Below, one piece after another: positions 1-13,132 of a stretch of DNA of 64,000 bases (position 1 is its first letter; each line of letters starts with the position of its first letter). A model generated the notes under the pieces. That model saw only the letters and a list, made by a program, of their open reading frames with translations, was not told the origin of the DNA and did not search any database. The position numbers were made by a program, and so were the translations under genes. The DNA comes from Pterois miles (lineage: Eukaryota > Chordata > Actinopteri > Perciformes > Scorpaenidae). The stretch is taken from positions 18,434,501-18,498,500 of the forward strand of contig CAMQGK010000634.1 in assembly GCA_947000775.1 (NCBI GenBank), written 5' to 3'.

Positions 1-167
1 AAGTTCAATATAAACATGGCAGAACAATACTGACACGCAGAGGCAGGCAGACATATTTACACAAGAGAAACACTGTCGGACATCAGGGAGATGAGATTTC
101 AAACGTATTCAATTAAACCTGAAAGCACTGAGACTCTAATGTGTAGTTGTGTGATGAGTGAAAGTAC

Positions 168-285
168 CGGCTGGCGTGCTGGGAGTGTTTGTGTGCAGGG
201 CCCCTCCCCAAGACCACCGGTTGGGCTTCTGTCTGGTCCTCTGGCTCCTCTCCAACGTCCGACGCATCACCGCCTCATGACGAGC
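168..285 (-). CDS. map7: map7 exon: end of microtubule-binding helix and WSWGG motif
   Basis: Reading leftwards, an acceptor AG at 287-286 opens frame 0 directly after the EEDK end of the previous exon. The exon encodes ARHEAVMRRTLERSQ, then a basic stretch, then PNRWSWGGALH and a short Thr/Pro tail. It ends with one base before GTACTT (donor GT at 167-166). 118 nt is 39 codons plus one base. Human MAP7 has a closely matching segment (RHEAVVRRTMERSQ and NRWSWGG), which fixes identity, frame and order. The pyrimidine tract before the acceptor is weak and the donor is only fair, so the exact right end in the transcript is the least certain part. The next exon must lie left of the window; nothing in positions 1-167 looks like it. 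Confidence 0.82.
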
Positions 286-699
286 CTTCAGTCACCAAAA
301 CAACAATACATAATCAGCATTACATTGTGCAAATGCTGCTGCAGGACTGGACCATTTTTTTCTCTGAATGGACACTTGCGTTGTGTTATGTTTGGGGTGT
401 TTTGTGCACACCAGTTGTACAAGTATGTGGCAGATAAAATCTAAATTGTGATTCAGCAATAGGCTCGAAATGAAAGCAAAACCACTCAGTTTACACCAAA
501 CTTGTCTGAAGAATTTGTGGGACCCAGGAAGTAAAGACGTTTCCTCATGTATTTTCCAAACCTCACTTACAAATGTAACAACTTTAAGCTACATATATCT
601 AATAGTTTCATTCATTTTAAATATGTTTTAGCATTTTGCTTTTAACTAATAGCAGAGAAAGGTAGAGACTGTGATAACACAGTAGACCAGTAGTAGACC

Positions 700-1015
700 G
701 CCTTTGATTAATCGATTAGTTGTCAACTATTAAATTAATCGCCAACTATTTTGATTAATCAGTTTGAGGCATTTTTTTTTAAGGAAAAACGTACAAATTC
801 CCTTATTCCAGTTTCTTAAATGTGAATATTTTGTGGTTTCTTTACTCCTCTATGACAGTAAACTGAATATCTTGTGGACAAAAACAAGACATTTGAGGAC
901 GTCATGTTGGGCTTTGGGAAACACCGAACAACATTTTTCACCATTTTATCTAGACCAAACAACTAATCAATTAATCGAAAAGACAATCTGCAGATTAATC
1001 AACAATGAAAATAAG
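700..1015. repeat. Truncated copy of an ATCGATTAAT-rich teleost inverted-repeat element
   Basis: Shares long stretches with the element at 52,848-53,188, for example CTTTACTCCTCTATGACAGT and AAACTGAATATCT. The left part is rich in GATTAATCGATTAG. The outer GCAGCCCTA-type ends of the fuller copy are missing, so only the interior survives. Confidence 0.75.
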
Positions 1016-1249
1016 TGTTCGTAATCACCAGGCCAGAGTGACTCAACCTCTATAATTTCTTCCCTCTGTGAAGATATGACGTTGTTGCAAAGTCATCAAC
1101 ATGTTGTGGGTCACTGACTCATCAGTGTCCCAATGTTCATTAAATCAAAAACCTGATAAGAGCCTGATCTCATTGTATAGTGATTCAGGAAACCTGCAAA
1201 ACCTCCAACTTCTGCCCAGGTAGCTCATAGAGCGTGTACCATTAAGACT

Positions 1250-1530
1250 AAGTCCTTACTGCAGTGGCTTGGTTTCAAGGACCCTTTGCTGCATGTCAAC
1301 CCTGTCTAATGATGCTACTTTTAAATCTTTTCTCAAAACCTTCATTTAAAACAAGCTCTTATCTTTTTGTGAATTTTATCTATTTATAATTTATTTATCT
1401 GCAATGTATTTTATTGTATATTGTTTGATTGTATTTTTTCTTGTTGTGAAGCATGTTGTATCATTGTTAGAAAAGTGCTATACAAATAAACTTTATTGTT
1501 CTTCTTATTATTATTATTTTATTATTAATG
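1250..1530 (+). mobile_element. 3' end of a non-LTR retrotransposon (LINE) remnant
   Basis: A short reading frame containing NDATFKSFLKTFI and then a stop resembles the C-terminal end of ORF2 in L2/Rex-type LINEs, where TFKS-LKTHLF is typical. It is followed by AAAGTGCTATACAAATAAA and an ATT-rich tail, the usual fish LINE 3' end. Only a few hundred bases remain, so it is a dead 5'-truncated copy. Confidence 0.6.
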
Positions 1531-2132
1531 AAGCAGTAATTTTTCACTTATTCTTTATTTTCCATAAGACTGTACGGTTCTAAGATTTTTTTTTTTTTTT
1601 TTTTACCTTGGTGGTAATTTCTGAGGATATTTTTTTCCACCATGAAAGCAGCAGTGAGACAGTATTATATGTTCTGGGAGTGTTTGCTTGACTGACTGAG
1701 GGCCTCAGCTTATCAAATTCAGCCATGGTGGTTTCAATGTGCTCTTATCACCTCCTCATCTCCAGCCAAGTTGTTTGGCCTTTGACAAGATTTGTATTTT
1801 ATGGCTTCAGCAATTTCTGAAATCAAATCCAAATCCAAACATCCTGTCAGAAATCTATGGGTGACAGCGCAACGCATTACATCCATGTTTCCCCTCAGTG
1901 GTGTGTGAGTAAAAAACAGCTGGAGATAAATTAGGGCTAGGAGATCAGAGCTGGCAGTAAAGTTCAAACTCCAACTCACTAAAGAGGGAAGGGGCATAGA
2001 GCGCGTAAATGGTTCACTAAACACTGATATTTATCAGCCTGTTCATGAGGAGTATTGCGTTGTACTTGTAGGGACTGTGTGCGTGTGTGTTTAGGTGGAG
2101 TGAAAAGGTGTGTCCACGGCCATGTGTCAGAC

Positions 2133-2296
2133 CTTATCTTCCTCCATTTTCTGCCGTCGTTTCTCCTCCACGGCGGCCCGTCTCTTGTCCTCCTTCATCC
2201 TCTGCTCCTCCAGCCTCCTCCTTCTCTCCTCCAGTTGCCTCTCATAGTGCTGCCTGGCTCGCTCCTCGCGTGCCTGCCACTGGGCCTCCTTGACAG
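2133..2296 (-). CDS. map7: map7 exon: core of microtubule-binding coiled coil
   Basis: Flanked by acceptor CCTCAG (AG at 2298-2297) and donor GATAAG/GTCTGA (GT at 2132-2131). 164 nt is two bases that complete an Ala codon plus 54 codons, ending in phase 0. It encodes VKEAQWQAREERARQHYE, then an Arg/Glu-rich helix, then RAAVEEKRRQKMEEDK. Human MAP7 has WLEREERARQHYE and RAAVEEKRRQRLEEDK at the same spacing. This is the most diagnostic exon of the gene here. It is very rich in R, E, Q and K and has no helix breaker for about 50 residues, as expected for the single helix that lies along the microtubule. Confidence 0.93.
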
Positions 2297-2415
2297 CTGA
2301 GGCATGGCGCATACACACAGTTAATAATGATTTGATGCATATGTATTAGTGTGTTCATATTTGCTCATGCTAAAAAAAACAATGTGAACAAACACACATG
2401 CCATATGTGCGCGCG

Positions 2416-2522
<107 letters not shown>

Positions 2523-2968
2523 CTTATAGCAGCAGTGTGACGGGTCAGCTGTGGATCATGTGACTAGGCTTTAGCTCTCGACACAAAGCAAATCCCTCTG
2601 CCCCTCAGCTGGGGCCAGAGGTATGACCGCTGTACAACACTATGACCACAAACACACTTTAGTAATAAAAACATACACATATACAACACACACATCTGTC
2701 ACTCACACTCAACACACACAAAAACACACACTGAAAACACCAGCCTTCTCTAAACCATGTGCCATGGCTTGACCCATTATGCAACATTGGTGCCATGGCA
2801 ACGGGGGTGCCTGGCTTCAGCCTAGACTTTATGTAACGACCAGAGAAACGGGCTCTTCGCCACAGCTACCAGCCGAGTTCAGTCATGATATGTTGCAGAG
2901 GAAAGGATGCATTTAAAGCCTCCTGCACACTAATGTACAGTCTACACACGCAGTTAAAGAATACACAC

Positions 2969-3046
2969 CATTCTGTTTCTCACGCTCCCCCCGGCGCTCA
3001 CGGGCTAACCTCTGTCTCTCGTCGTTCTTGTTGAAGAGCAACAAGT
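2969..3046 (-). CDS. map7: map7 exon: DERQRLARERR motif
   Basis: Acceptor TTGCAG (AG at 3048-3047) and donor AATG/GTGTGT (GT at 2968-2967). 78 nt, phase 1 in and phase 1 out. The first two bases complete an Asp codon with the G left by the upstream exon. It then encodes LLLFNKNDERQRLARERR and GEREKQN. Human MAP7 has VDDRQRLARERREEREKQ, followed at the same spacing by the next exon's sequence. This is the start of the charged microtubule-binding helix. Confidence 0.93.
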
Positions 3047-3176
3047 CTGCAACACAAACAAGCATTAAACAGCTCAGTAAACCGCTGTGCAGCGGGTTAC
3101 CTATCCCCTGTATTGTGTTTCAGAATAACTGTTGAATCATGAGAGAAACATTTCCCCGTATGCCAGAGTGACTTAC

Positions 3177-3350
3177 CTGTTTTGGTGGCAGCATTGTTAC
3201 TGGGGCTGCTGCTGCTGGTGGTGGTGCGGATCGGGGTGGGTGTGGGCGTGGGGGTCAAGGAGGGAGTGTAGGTCTGACCAGAGCCTGAGGAGCCTGGGCG
3301 GGTGGCTGAAGACGCTCTGCCATCCTCCGATGTGTACTGGGAGTAAGACG
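3177..3350 (-). CDS. map7: map7 exon: Ser/Thr/Pro-rich N-terminal linker
   Basis: Acceptor TTTCCAG (AG at 3352-3351), donor ACAG/GTAAGT (GT at 3176-3175). 174 nt, phase 1 in and phase 1 out. It encodes SYSQYTSEDGRASSATRPG, then a Ser/Gly/Thr-rich stretch with TPTPTPTP and TTTSSSSPSNN. It is low-complexity and probably disordered; the region before the helix in MAP7 proteins is also poorly conserved, so identity rests on phase and position. Joining to the 18,926-18,971 exon gives GCG (Ala) at the junction, and joining to the next exon gives GAC (Asp). Many Ser/Thr-Pro sites could be phosphorylated (inference). Confidence 0.85.
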
Positions 3351-6300
3351 CTGGAAAGAGAGGCAGACCAGTGTCAATAGCAAAAACTGTGCAAGACAGA
3401 GACACCAAAAGAGGAACCGAGACAGACAAGAGAATTGTACATGAAACCCTGCATTTATCCACAGCTAAAATAAAAAACTTATATTCAGCAGCATCTATCC
3501 TCCATGGGGGGAAATCAAGGATAGGAACCGCTGCAGTGTGTCCATAGGAAACAGCCGTTTACCACACAAAAATGCCAAACACTCAGGTCTGCATCACAAA
3601 TTAACTTCCAGTGATGCACTTCCAGACCAGCTGAGGAGCTTCAGTTTCCCCACCTCGTAACAATACACCAATAAAAAAAAATACACTGTGAAAGTCAATG
3701 TAGCCTCTGCATAATCGTCTTTATTGCTAGCAACTGTCTAAATGTAAGTGTAAATAACTGTGATATGAATATGACAGTAAGTGCTAATTAGCTCAGGCAG
3801 ATCAGGCCTTGTCATTGCAGTGTTACTGATGTCATCTCACCTCTGCTGCTAGAAGTATACTTTTATTAGAAGAATAAAGAGTTTGATCATTTATAAGGAT
3901 GCACTGATCCAACTTTTTCAGTCTCAATAGCGATGCCTGGGCTTTGGTTATAAGCCGATACCTGTGTTTAATTAATAAGCTGTATGCCTCACTGTGTGGA
4001 AGTGACTGTGTTACTGTGCCTTGACTTAAAGAGTTTTTCTAACTTTGTAAAATAAATAAATACATAGATATAAATTTACTGAATTGTTGTTTGCTATTAA
4101 AATAATAAATCATACTCTAACCAACTCCATCAACTTTGTAAAAAGTTTAAACATTTTTAAGTAACAAAATGGTCAAAATTTAGCCAGGAATTAAAATACC
4201 AGCATACAATATAATGTATATAGTATGGAACCAGAATTGAATTTTCATCAATACCTGATCCGGCTGTTTGAGTCAGGATCAGCCCAATATCCAATTCAGT
4301 ATCGGTGAATCCCTAATAATTTAACAGCCCTCTTGTTTTAGCTGTTATCTTTTTATTGCACACATATCCATTTACAATATGGTATCATAGGTCACATGAT
4401 GCTTTTTTTGGGACTTAGACCTGTGATGTGTCAGAGGTGGGTCATTTGGGTGTGATCACACACACACACAGTAATGTATGGTCTAAACACAAAAGAGCGG
4501 TGCTGGTCCAGCTATAAATTAGGAGCCATTCAGCTATAAATTATGAGCCATTTATTGTCTTTTTTGTCTTTTTACCCACCATCTGTCTGACCAATAAGCA
4601 AATGACATATCCACCACGTGAGCTTTGTTTATAATTTCTGGACCGTTTGAGTTTTGCCTTCATGAACGCAAACCAGACCAGCTGTGACACCCCTCAACAA
4701 TACATCATCCTCGCATTGATCTGGTTCAAGAACCGGACCTTTAAGTGTGAACCCGACCTAAGAAGGGAATGTGCAAAGAAATGTAAAATAGACAACCTTC
4801 AACCTGTGCAGCCTCTACTGTACTGCACTGTCAAGCTCTAGCTTTAGCAGCATTTACAGTAGGACTTCTGCAGTGTAGCCTGACAGGAAACAAAAAAGTA
4901 CATATACTGTGCTCTCTGTGTTCTCAGATGTTCCCAGTGTGTTGGAGTGTTTCCTCTCAGCTCGGAGCTGGGCTATTGATTAATGGCACTATCTGGCTCA
5001 GGGTGACTCAGCACTTTCATGCCAGCCTCCTGGACACAGACAGACACAGAGCTTGCAGGACACTATGCACAGAAGAGCCTAATGTTCCAAAATAACAGTA
5101 AGAAGGATAATTAGTCAAGGATCCAAAGACAAACAGCAGTAGGGTGGTAACTACTTAACTAAAAGAACTGTATTCAGGTACTGTGGGTGTGCAAAATAAC
5201 TGTTCCAACACCTCCTTTGTGTGGCGAAGAGTGGGAATCTCCACAGAGACCAGTCCGTCCCAGAAAGTTGGAGATTGAATTAAATCCTGAATTAAATCTG
5301 ACCCAGATTTAACTGAAACAGCAACACATGCTACACACACTATGTTACATTTCTCAACATGGTTTCTTTATCGCTTCACTTCAGTGATGTGTTAGCTCAG
5401 TGGGGTAATTACTGATGCCGATGGAGGAGGGGAGCAAAGTACAAGTTTCATATCTGCTACAAGTGGACTCTTACACCGACAAGTTCAAATGCACTTTGCA
5501 TTAAAATGTAACAGCTACTTCAACTGCATCCTCCCTTTTTTTGGATACTTCAATGCTAACACTGATGTGTGATCAGACTTTTCTATGTGATTTTTATGCA
5601 GTGAAGGTAATAATGTAGCTATCGCCAGGCGCTGTTGCAATGCTATTGTAGGTTTGATCAGTGGTGCTTTTGCAAAATACTTACACAATGAGATTTCTGC
5701 TAAATAATCATTAGTAATGTGAATATAATGATTGAGTAAAGGGAAATAACAGAGAACAGTCTGGGAGGTTCAGAAAATTACATCACTTCACTGTAATACA
5801 GCCTTAAAACCAGGAAAAGACAACATTTACGCTATATTATGATATCCAAAATATAAGACAATATCTAGTCTCAATCATATCGCAATATTGATATAGTATC
5901 AAAATATTGCCCAGCCCTGTATGTGGCAACTAGAGTATGATGCTTAAGTGTAATCAGACACAAAGAACTTCACTGAACTGAGCCATGTGTTATACTGTGT
6001 AATATATATTAAAACTGCATTATATGTGACATAAATATAATATCTGCAGTTATGAAGAGTATGTGAGAAACTTTATTCATTATTGCCAAATTCACACCAG
6101 AGCTGCAGCCTGTGGCAAGCTCAGTTATTCTGCGGCAAAGTGTGGCCAAACAGAAATTGAGAAAGGTTTAACTTTTATCGGCAAAGTACGGCCACAGAAG
6201 ACCCGCAGCCAATCCGCTAACAGATCCTGTGACTCGTGACATGTTGACCTGTGTTACAAGGAATTTCTTCCTGCCTGAAATACATAAATACAGCTCCGGG

Positions 6301-8866
6301 CCACAAAAAATATAATTATTGTGACAAGACTAGGCCGCTGCCTAGTGTGAATTCACCGTTAGCCATGTAGTGCTGAGCACTTTTTGAGTTTTTCTGCTTC
6401 TATGCCCAACAAAAGGCAAAAAACAGCATGATGATTTTCACCTTTCTACATTTCATGTTTTGTGATGTGGCATGCTAGATCATGTTATATACCTAAACTC
6501 CCAATGCCGTCTCCACCCTAACTCATTGAGATATTTTGTCACAAAGAACATGCTGGACAAAGACGTGAGGTCATAGCTGTAGAGAGGTATTGCATTTCGC
6601 AGTCTATGGGACATCCACAGAGGTGTGTACACAAGTATTAACAGGTCTGACCCTGCCTCCGGTGCACCAGCTTTGGAACTGGTTTCATAATGGCTATTGT
6701 TATGACAGGAAAGGCTGGGCTGGGCCAGGTTACAATAATGTCTAGTCAATGCATTCCTTCCCCTAAAGTGATTCCCCTTAAGATAAAGATTAGCTCATTG
6801 AGAGAGGAGTATAAAGTGCTACAGACAAATACTACACTGGCAATTTATGAATGGCCTTTAGGCCTCATAAGCAACACATGATGCAAAACTTTCCATTTGA
6901 GGAAGTTAACTTCTACAGACTGCTGAAGTGGACCTTCTGACAAGCTGAATGGGACACTACACAATAAGCAGGCGGTGACAGGCTAAAAGCAGAACCACTT
7001 TCCTCAATTTGACAGCTTGGACTGGAGCACTTCACTGAATATGAAGTGCTGGGAACGCTCTGAACCCCACAAATAAGAAACCTCTCCCTTCTTTACAAAG
7101 TCTGGCACAGAAACACATGAGAATAACAGCACTGACGGGTCAAAAGGTAGAAAACACGTTCCATTTACCATGAATTTTATAATTAGCACTTGATAACATA
7201 CTAAATGACACTGTTATTGGAACAGTAGAATGCATGCATCTGGCATTGAAATGATTTATGATTGATCAATATAATCTATACCCGTTCCTACAGCTGCAAA
7301 TGATTCTTGTTAGAAATTAAGCTCTACAGCAGGGTGAATATGACACATCTAGACAGAGTATACCAATGACTAACAAAGAGGAATAGCAATGAAAACAGGT
7401 GTTTCTCAAAGCATACAGTACAGCAAGTGTGCACATCTTGGCCCATATTTACATACTATATAATATTTTACCAAAGTAATTTGAATATTTGCAATTTGTA
7501 AATATGGCACACATAAGTCCTGTGAAGAAGCAGTTAATGGATGACGAATGATGACACGTCAGAAGTGTATGTGTTTGCATGTGTGTGTATATGATACAAC
7601 ACTAGTCCCGTGATGCATAAACACGTGCTACATTACAAAAAAAGAAAACAGTCTGTGCAGTAAACCTAAAATAAAAAATCTGCCTGTACCATTATTCACA
7701 CTGACATCTCACTAATAAACCTAGAGTTGGTCCAGCTTTGCTCTACACATGCTGTACTGAGTTTGACTGAAGCAAACAAGGCCTGATGCAGCAGCAAGTC
7801 TCACTTACTGAAATTAAAATAAATGTCTATGGATGTGTCTTTGCATCAGCAAGTTTCCCAGATGGAGCTCGCCAAGTAAAGAGAAAGCCGTGAGCTACGG
7901 TCAGCCTGCCTATAAGGAGAGGTCAGTCGAGGTCAAAGGGCCTCCTGTGGCTCGGAGTTGCAGATCAGGGCAGTGTAGGGTTTTAGTTTGGGTATACCCT
8001 TACCCTTAGGTCTTATACAACAAGACACAGAGATGAATGCTTTCAATACACTGCTCAACTACACTTTAAAAATAAATCATTAACCTAATTGTTCTACATA
8101 ATCTTTTTATTCATCTGCCTTTGCATCCCATCCTACATCATCTTATTTGCACAGGCAAAATGGCGTATTCATGACCAAAAGCAAGTGCTTTTACACAATA
8201 GTTAATTGACTCCCAATAAACCATCAATGTAAGGCTTAAACAGTACAATATGGTGGACTTACAACTGATATGGTTGCATATTTTTTAGTGTGCACCAGAC
8301 AGCCATTTAACAGCCTTTGTAAATGCACCAAAAGACTAATATTATTTAGAGCATAGTGTTATCTCCCCTTAACCCTGACCAAGGCCTACTAAAGGGGGCT
8401 GGGACACAGGTGCACACAGGTCTTGGGGTAGAGTGGAGACGCGGTCGTGCATTGCAGTTGGCTCAATTTTGGCAAGATCTGACCAGATTTTACAGCGCAT
8501 GCGTTATTGAAGTACTGAAAATTGAAGTACTGAAAATTCTTCTAATGAGGGAAAGCCACAGGCAGATCTCGTATAGTATGTAAACAGCATAGGACCTGTA
8601 CCCTTTCTGTTGCTTGAGGACTGTGTATACAAAAACACATCTCATCTGAAGTGGATATAAGCACCCTTAACTTAAAGCTGAATACTTTAACCTCATAGTC
8701 ATGTTTCATTTCAAATCCAAAATGTGCTATGAGTACAGAATCAAACTGTCCTGTTACTGACAGACTGCTCTGTATGTGTTTTCATACCCTGTGCCTTGTT
8801 CAACCTGTGCCAATTTCTCAATAAAATATACAGGAGTCTCCCTGGGATCAAATCGCAAGTCTTTAC
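3351..8866 (-). other. map7 intron, no supported exon
   Basis: Contains inverted-repeat element fragments at about 3890-4318 (GGATGCACTGATCC at one end, CGGTGAATCCCTAA at the other), 5815-5935 (ends ATTGCCCAGCCCTGTA) and 6088-6358 (AATTCACACCAGAG to CTAGTGTGAATTCACC). A 15-bp tandem pair GAAGTACTGAAAATT occurs at 8507-8536. Open frames here are short and unconvincing. Confidence 0.6.
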
Positions 8867-8941
8867 CTGGAGTTTGGTGCATGATTCCAGGGGTGTCAAA
8901 GCCAGGATGGGATCTGTTGAACCCCTGGCGAGCGTCCCACT
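8867..8941 (-). CDS. map7: Predicted 75-bp in-frame cassette exon of map7
   Basis: Bounded by acceptor CTAGTCAG (AG at 8943-8942, after a pyrimidine-rich stretch) and donor CCAG/GTAAAG (GT at 8866-8865). It is phase 1 in and phase 1 out, so including or skipping it keeps the frame between the 18,926-18,971 and 3,177-3,350 exons. It would insert 25 residues: a Glu at the junction, then WDARQGFNRSHPGF and DTPGIMHQTP. An in-frame TAG lies just outside the acceptor, so the segment works only as a spliced exon. I do not recognise the peptide. Support is splice-site quality plus phase; expression is unproven. Confidence 0.55.
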
Positions 8942-9312
8942 CTGACTAGTCAGAACGGAGGGCCAGAATCAGCGTTATTTCCTGCAAACATCCTACACAG
9001 TGGAAGATAAGCTCAGATCCAAAGTCCATGGTGCAGTGAGGGGGACGGAGGAAAAAGCAAAAAGAAGAAATTCCAAACAAACCAAAAAAGGGACCACCCA
9101 AAACTTTCTTTTCAAAATAAAGGGGAAAGCAGGAAGGGAGAAAGAGAGGGGTCGGCTTTGGTCGGTGTCACTGTTGCCGACTGACTGTGAGACAGGTTGT
9201 GGCGACTCTCCAACCCCCATCCTTTTGTCCATGTGTGTGTTTATGTGTGTAAAAGAGACAGAGAGTGAGACATAGAGAGAGTGTTTAATCTGCCCCTCCC
9301 TCCCCTAGTGCT

Positions 9313-9313
<1 letters not shown>

Positions 9314-9358
<45 letters not shown>
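9314..9358. repeat. (GT)n microsatellite
   Basis: Uninterrupted GT repeats, about 45 bp. Confidence 0.97.
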
Positions 9359-9361
<3 letters not shown>

Positions 9362-11644
9362 ACAGGCTCCCCACCCCCCAATCTATCTGCATTCACCGGC
9401 AGTCAGATTAAATGGTCAGAGTTAGCGATTAATGCTGTGCTGTCCTCGCCAGTGGGTAGCAGGCGAGCCTACTGTGTGGCTCCTGCCTCCCCTGCAGCCT
9501 GAGAGGATTAGCCTGCTGCTAATGCTAAGCTAAACGCTAAGCTCCAGCCAACAGAGGATGCAAAGGGGGCAGGGGGGCCGGTAGTCCTCCTTGCTTGTCC
9601 CAAGGCAGGCAGTCAGGCCTGGATGACAGATGAGGGAGATACTGCGTTTGTTGCATATGGCAGGTACAGGTTTCATATTTACGGTCACTCATCACGCTTT
9701 TGACAGCACGTTTTACAAAAAGGCCATCAAAAATTGAAAGGGCTGTTGTCAAATACTGAAATTTTGCCATCTCTCTTCGACAAGATGTTTGCTGTAATTG
9801 ATCACTGATTGATTAGTTTGTCATCTGAATTGATATGACTATGCTAGAGATTAAGGACCACTGAAATGCACTCAACCAACCAAAATACACATCAACCAAT
9901 GTCCATCAAAACTCCATCTCATCCCAAAACTGCTATTATTCACAAAATTCATCCACCCAGACACTGAAGACCAAGCCATGCTTTTACACCTCAATAGCAG
10001 GACTGCACAATTAATTAAAATTTTATCGAAATTGCAACATGGCCTTCTGCAATTTTCACATTTTAATCAAATAATGTGGTGCTGCACACATCATATTCTC
10101 CTGACTTTGAAAAACATCTTTGTTTGGTACAGATCACACCATAATAACTTTAATGTTTTTCAACAATAATACATGAGAATAATGATGTAAAAAGTATCAT
10201 ACTCTCTAATATCGCAAATCATATTGCAATTGCAATATCAGTCAAAATAGATATTTTTTAGATTTTATACTTTTTCAAAATTGTTGTCAGCTAAGGTTGA
10301 ACACGACAAAACAGTCTTATACATAACAAATAAAGGCATATATCCATGTTTGTTGATTATTTAGCCTATATTTAGTCATGCATAATACTTACACTTTGTA
10401 CTTTTGAAATAAAGACAGTATCACCGTGTGACTTGTCATTTTAAAATACAGACAAGTGTCAAACAAATAAGCAGTTACCTGATACTTTGACATTATGTTC
10501 CCCCCCCAGCCTGTTCTCCTCTATTATTTATGGTTTAAGTGAGCTGAACATGCTTGCCCCATGAGGGAACTGCAAAACTATTAGTATAAATAAAGAATCA
10601 TGTCTTACACTAAAAGTAAATGCAATTATTTCGAAATCCGGTCAACTTTGTTGGTCATTTTACACCATATAGCTGATGCAGACACAACTACTTTAACTAC
10701 ACGGAGTCAGGTTTGTGTTTAACTGGGTTAGACTGTATGACAATCATAAAAACTTCATCTTTAAGTCACATTAATATTTGATCACCCTCCTGTCTCCCTG
10801 ATTCAAAGAACAAACGCTCCCTCAATCAGATCTGTTATACAGGTTCTTCTTAACACCATTCAAAAAGAAACAGATGTAAAATGTAAAATACATTTATCAT
10901 GGTGCTACAATAAACAGTTGCTCCATTGCATCGAAATAGTGCCACTGCAAACCTTCCCTAGCACTACTTTACAGTATATTACGTTTTCTGTTTTAAGGGC
11001 AGCAGCTTGCTGCATATTCAGGACCCTGAAAAGATCAATTTACTCTTAATATCTTTATCTCTTGACCCACATTTACACAAACCACATATCCAGTGACTGC
11101 AAGATTCAGTCTGTAATACTACAATATCCAGAAAACACCGCCCACAGTCTTTTCCACTACTTCAGACCTTAATCCTAAATCAGCTAGAAATAGGGTTACT
11201 GAAACCAACTGTCCCTGAAAATGCAACACTACAGCAGCTCTTGTCAACTGAATGAGGAGGCATGAAGTGAATGAATGAATAAGTTTGCACATTGATACCT
11301 GCTGTGACTGCAGACGCATGCTGTCCTGTTGACCGACCGCTGTGCTTACTGATGCATTATAACCACGTACACGTGTGAAGTCGACTGCACATTCACTCAT
11401 CTCCTGCCCTGTGTTGCCTTGTCAGCTGGTTTCCACACACACACTGTGCTTCCTCATCAGACTTGTCAGCCACTTGTCTCCAGATGACTGAGCTCTATGG
11501 GTTAAGAGTTTTCCTCTGCAAGAGCAAACAAACACAAGCATCCAGGGCTCCAGAGGGCGACTATTTGTGGTCACATATATGACCACAAATCTGTGGAGTG
11601 TGACTAAATATTTTTATTAGGTGCACCGGTGTACCTGACAGATC

Positions 11645-11648
<4 letters not shown>

Positions 11649-11675
<27 letters not shown>
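11649..11675. repeat. (TG)n microsatellite
   Basis: Uninterrupted TG repeats, about 27 bp, followed by TATATG. Confidence 0.95.
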
Positions 11676-11681
<6 letters not shown>

Positions 11682-12957
11682 ATACATGAAACCACGCCCT
11701 GTAGCCAATTCCTCCTCGAGCAGCATCACAACCATAAACATACCGGTAATTCAATTGAAGAGAACTAGCAACTGCTTTTGTCAAGAGAAACGCTGTGCTG
11801 CCTCTTACACCTGTCCCTGAACGTCTCTGTCCAGACAAGCATCACCATGCTCCCCCACCTGTCTCTCCGGTCCCCATAAGAAGCCTAAACCTGAACATGG
11901 TGCCGGCTTAATTTCACAAGTGGGGAGAGCAAAAAGTGTGACTGTGTGTGAATGAGACACTACTGTACATTTAATACCTCAAAGCAACTTTACCGCTAAT
12001 TTCTTCTCTGCTCTGGTGATCGCCAAACAGCTGATCTGCTCGTAGCAAATCTCTGCCACTCGACCACTGACTCACCAAGCACACATTACATTATGCTACT
12101 CTTATGCTAACATAATATGTAAACATGTGGATACCCGTACTACGGTATGGTACTGTAGGCAGACTGTTAAACTCACTATTGACGCATCCCGGGGTCCCAA
12201 CCTCTTTAATTTCTGATCATGTTACATTGTGAACAACAAACCTGTGTTGAAATCTGCAGGATGAGAGCTTAACGGAGGTGCCATTGATTTAAAGTTATGG
12301 TGCATTCGGGCTCTAAGATGAGTATTGGGCAAAGGTAAATTCTAACATTATCATGATGTGTTCAGATGTAATCTTGTAAAATGTTGGTGAATAAATCCAC
12401 TTGTTTGAAGGAGATAATAGAGAGGGAATTATGACCTGTTTAACTTCCTAACAAAGACCAGTATGCAAACTGTAAGGAATGAATGTTGAAGTGCATGGGA
12501 TTTATTATTTCACTTTTGTTTTTTAATGTTGTATCGAATTGGTATCAAGACTCATGGAATTTCACTGAAATCGACTAATACATTTTCAGTATTGTGACAT
12601 CCATAGAGTAGGCCTAGGGAACTAATAACATGCTTAAAATGTATTATTGTGGTGCTAAAATGCAGTGAAAAAATGTGTGTGCCTAAATTATGTGCTGATG
12701 CACCTAAAAGAAAAGTTAGGCGCACCAGTGCAACCAATGTCAAAAGTTAGAGCCCTCTAGAGCCCTGACATCTACTATCCAAGCACTTGGTACATGTATC
12801 CATCATTAACATCCTACTAACAAACACACATGTACATTTGTCTTCAATGGTCCACAGTTCAGATGTTTTTTTTAGATTCTCTACTTCTGAGACTCTCCAG
12901 AGACTAGTTGCACATTCCTCTTCTCCTGTAGCCTCACTGTCCCAGATATTTAAGTCT

Positions 12958-12959
<2 letters not shown>

Positions 12960-13039
<80 letters not shown>
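12960..13039. repeat. (CA)40 microsatellite
   Basis: 80 bp of uninterrupted CA, lying about 95 bp downstream (in gene direction) of the candidate alternative map7 first exon. Confidence 0.98.
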
Positions 13040-13041
<2 letters not shown>

Positions 13042-13132
13042 AAATGAAACATTACAAAGTACCAGATCATGTAAATTCACTGTTCTCCACTTAACACCCC
13101 TGTCAGTTTCCCTCTATCCTTTCCCTTCATAC

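Larger units (their letters stand above)
286..2132 (-). other. map7 intron with repeat fragments
   Basis: No exon seen. It holds a truncated hAT-like element (700-1015), the 3' end of a non-LTR retrotransposon (about 1250-1530) and a T19 run (1586-1604). Confidence 0.7.
8942..13132 (-). other. map7 intron with microsatellites and repeat fragments
   Basis: No exon seen. A TGCAATTTT/GCAATATCA-rich element fragment lies at about 9998-10255 and an ATTGTGACATCCA fragment at about 12,520-12,750. GT/CA arrays are listed separately. Confidence 0.6.
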
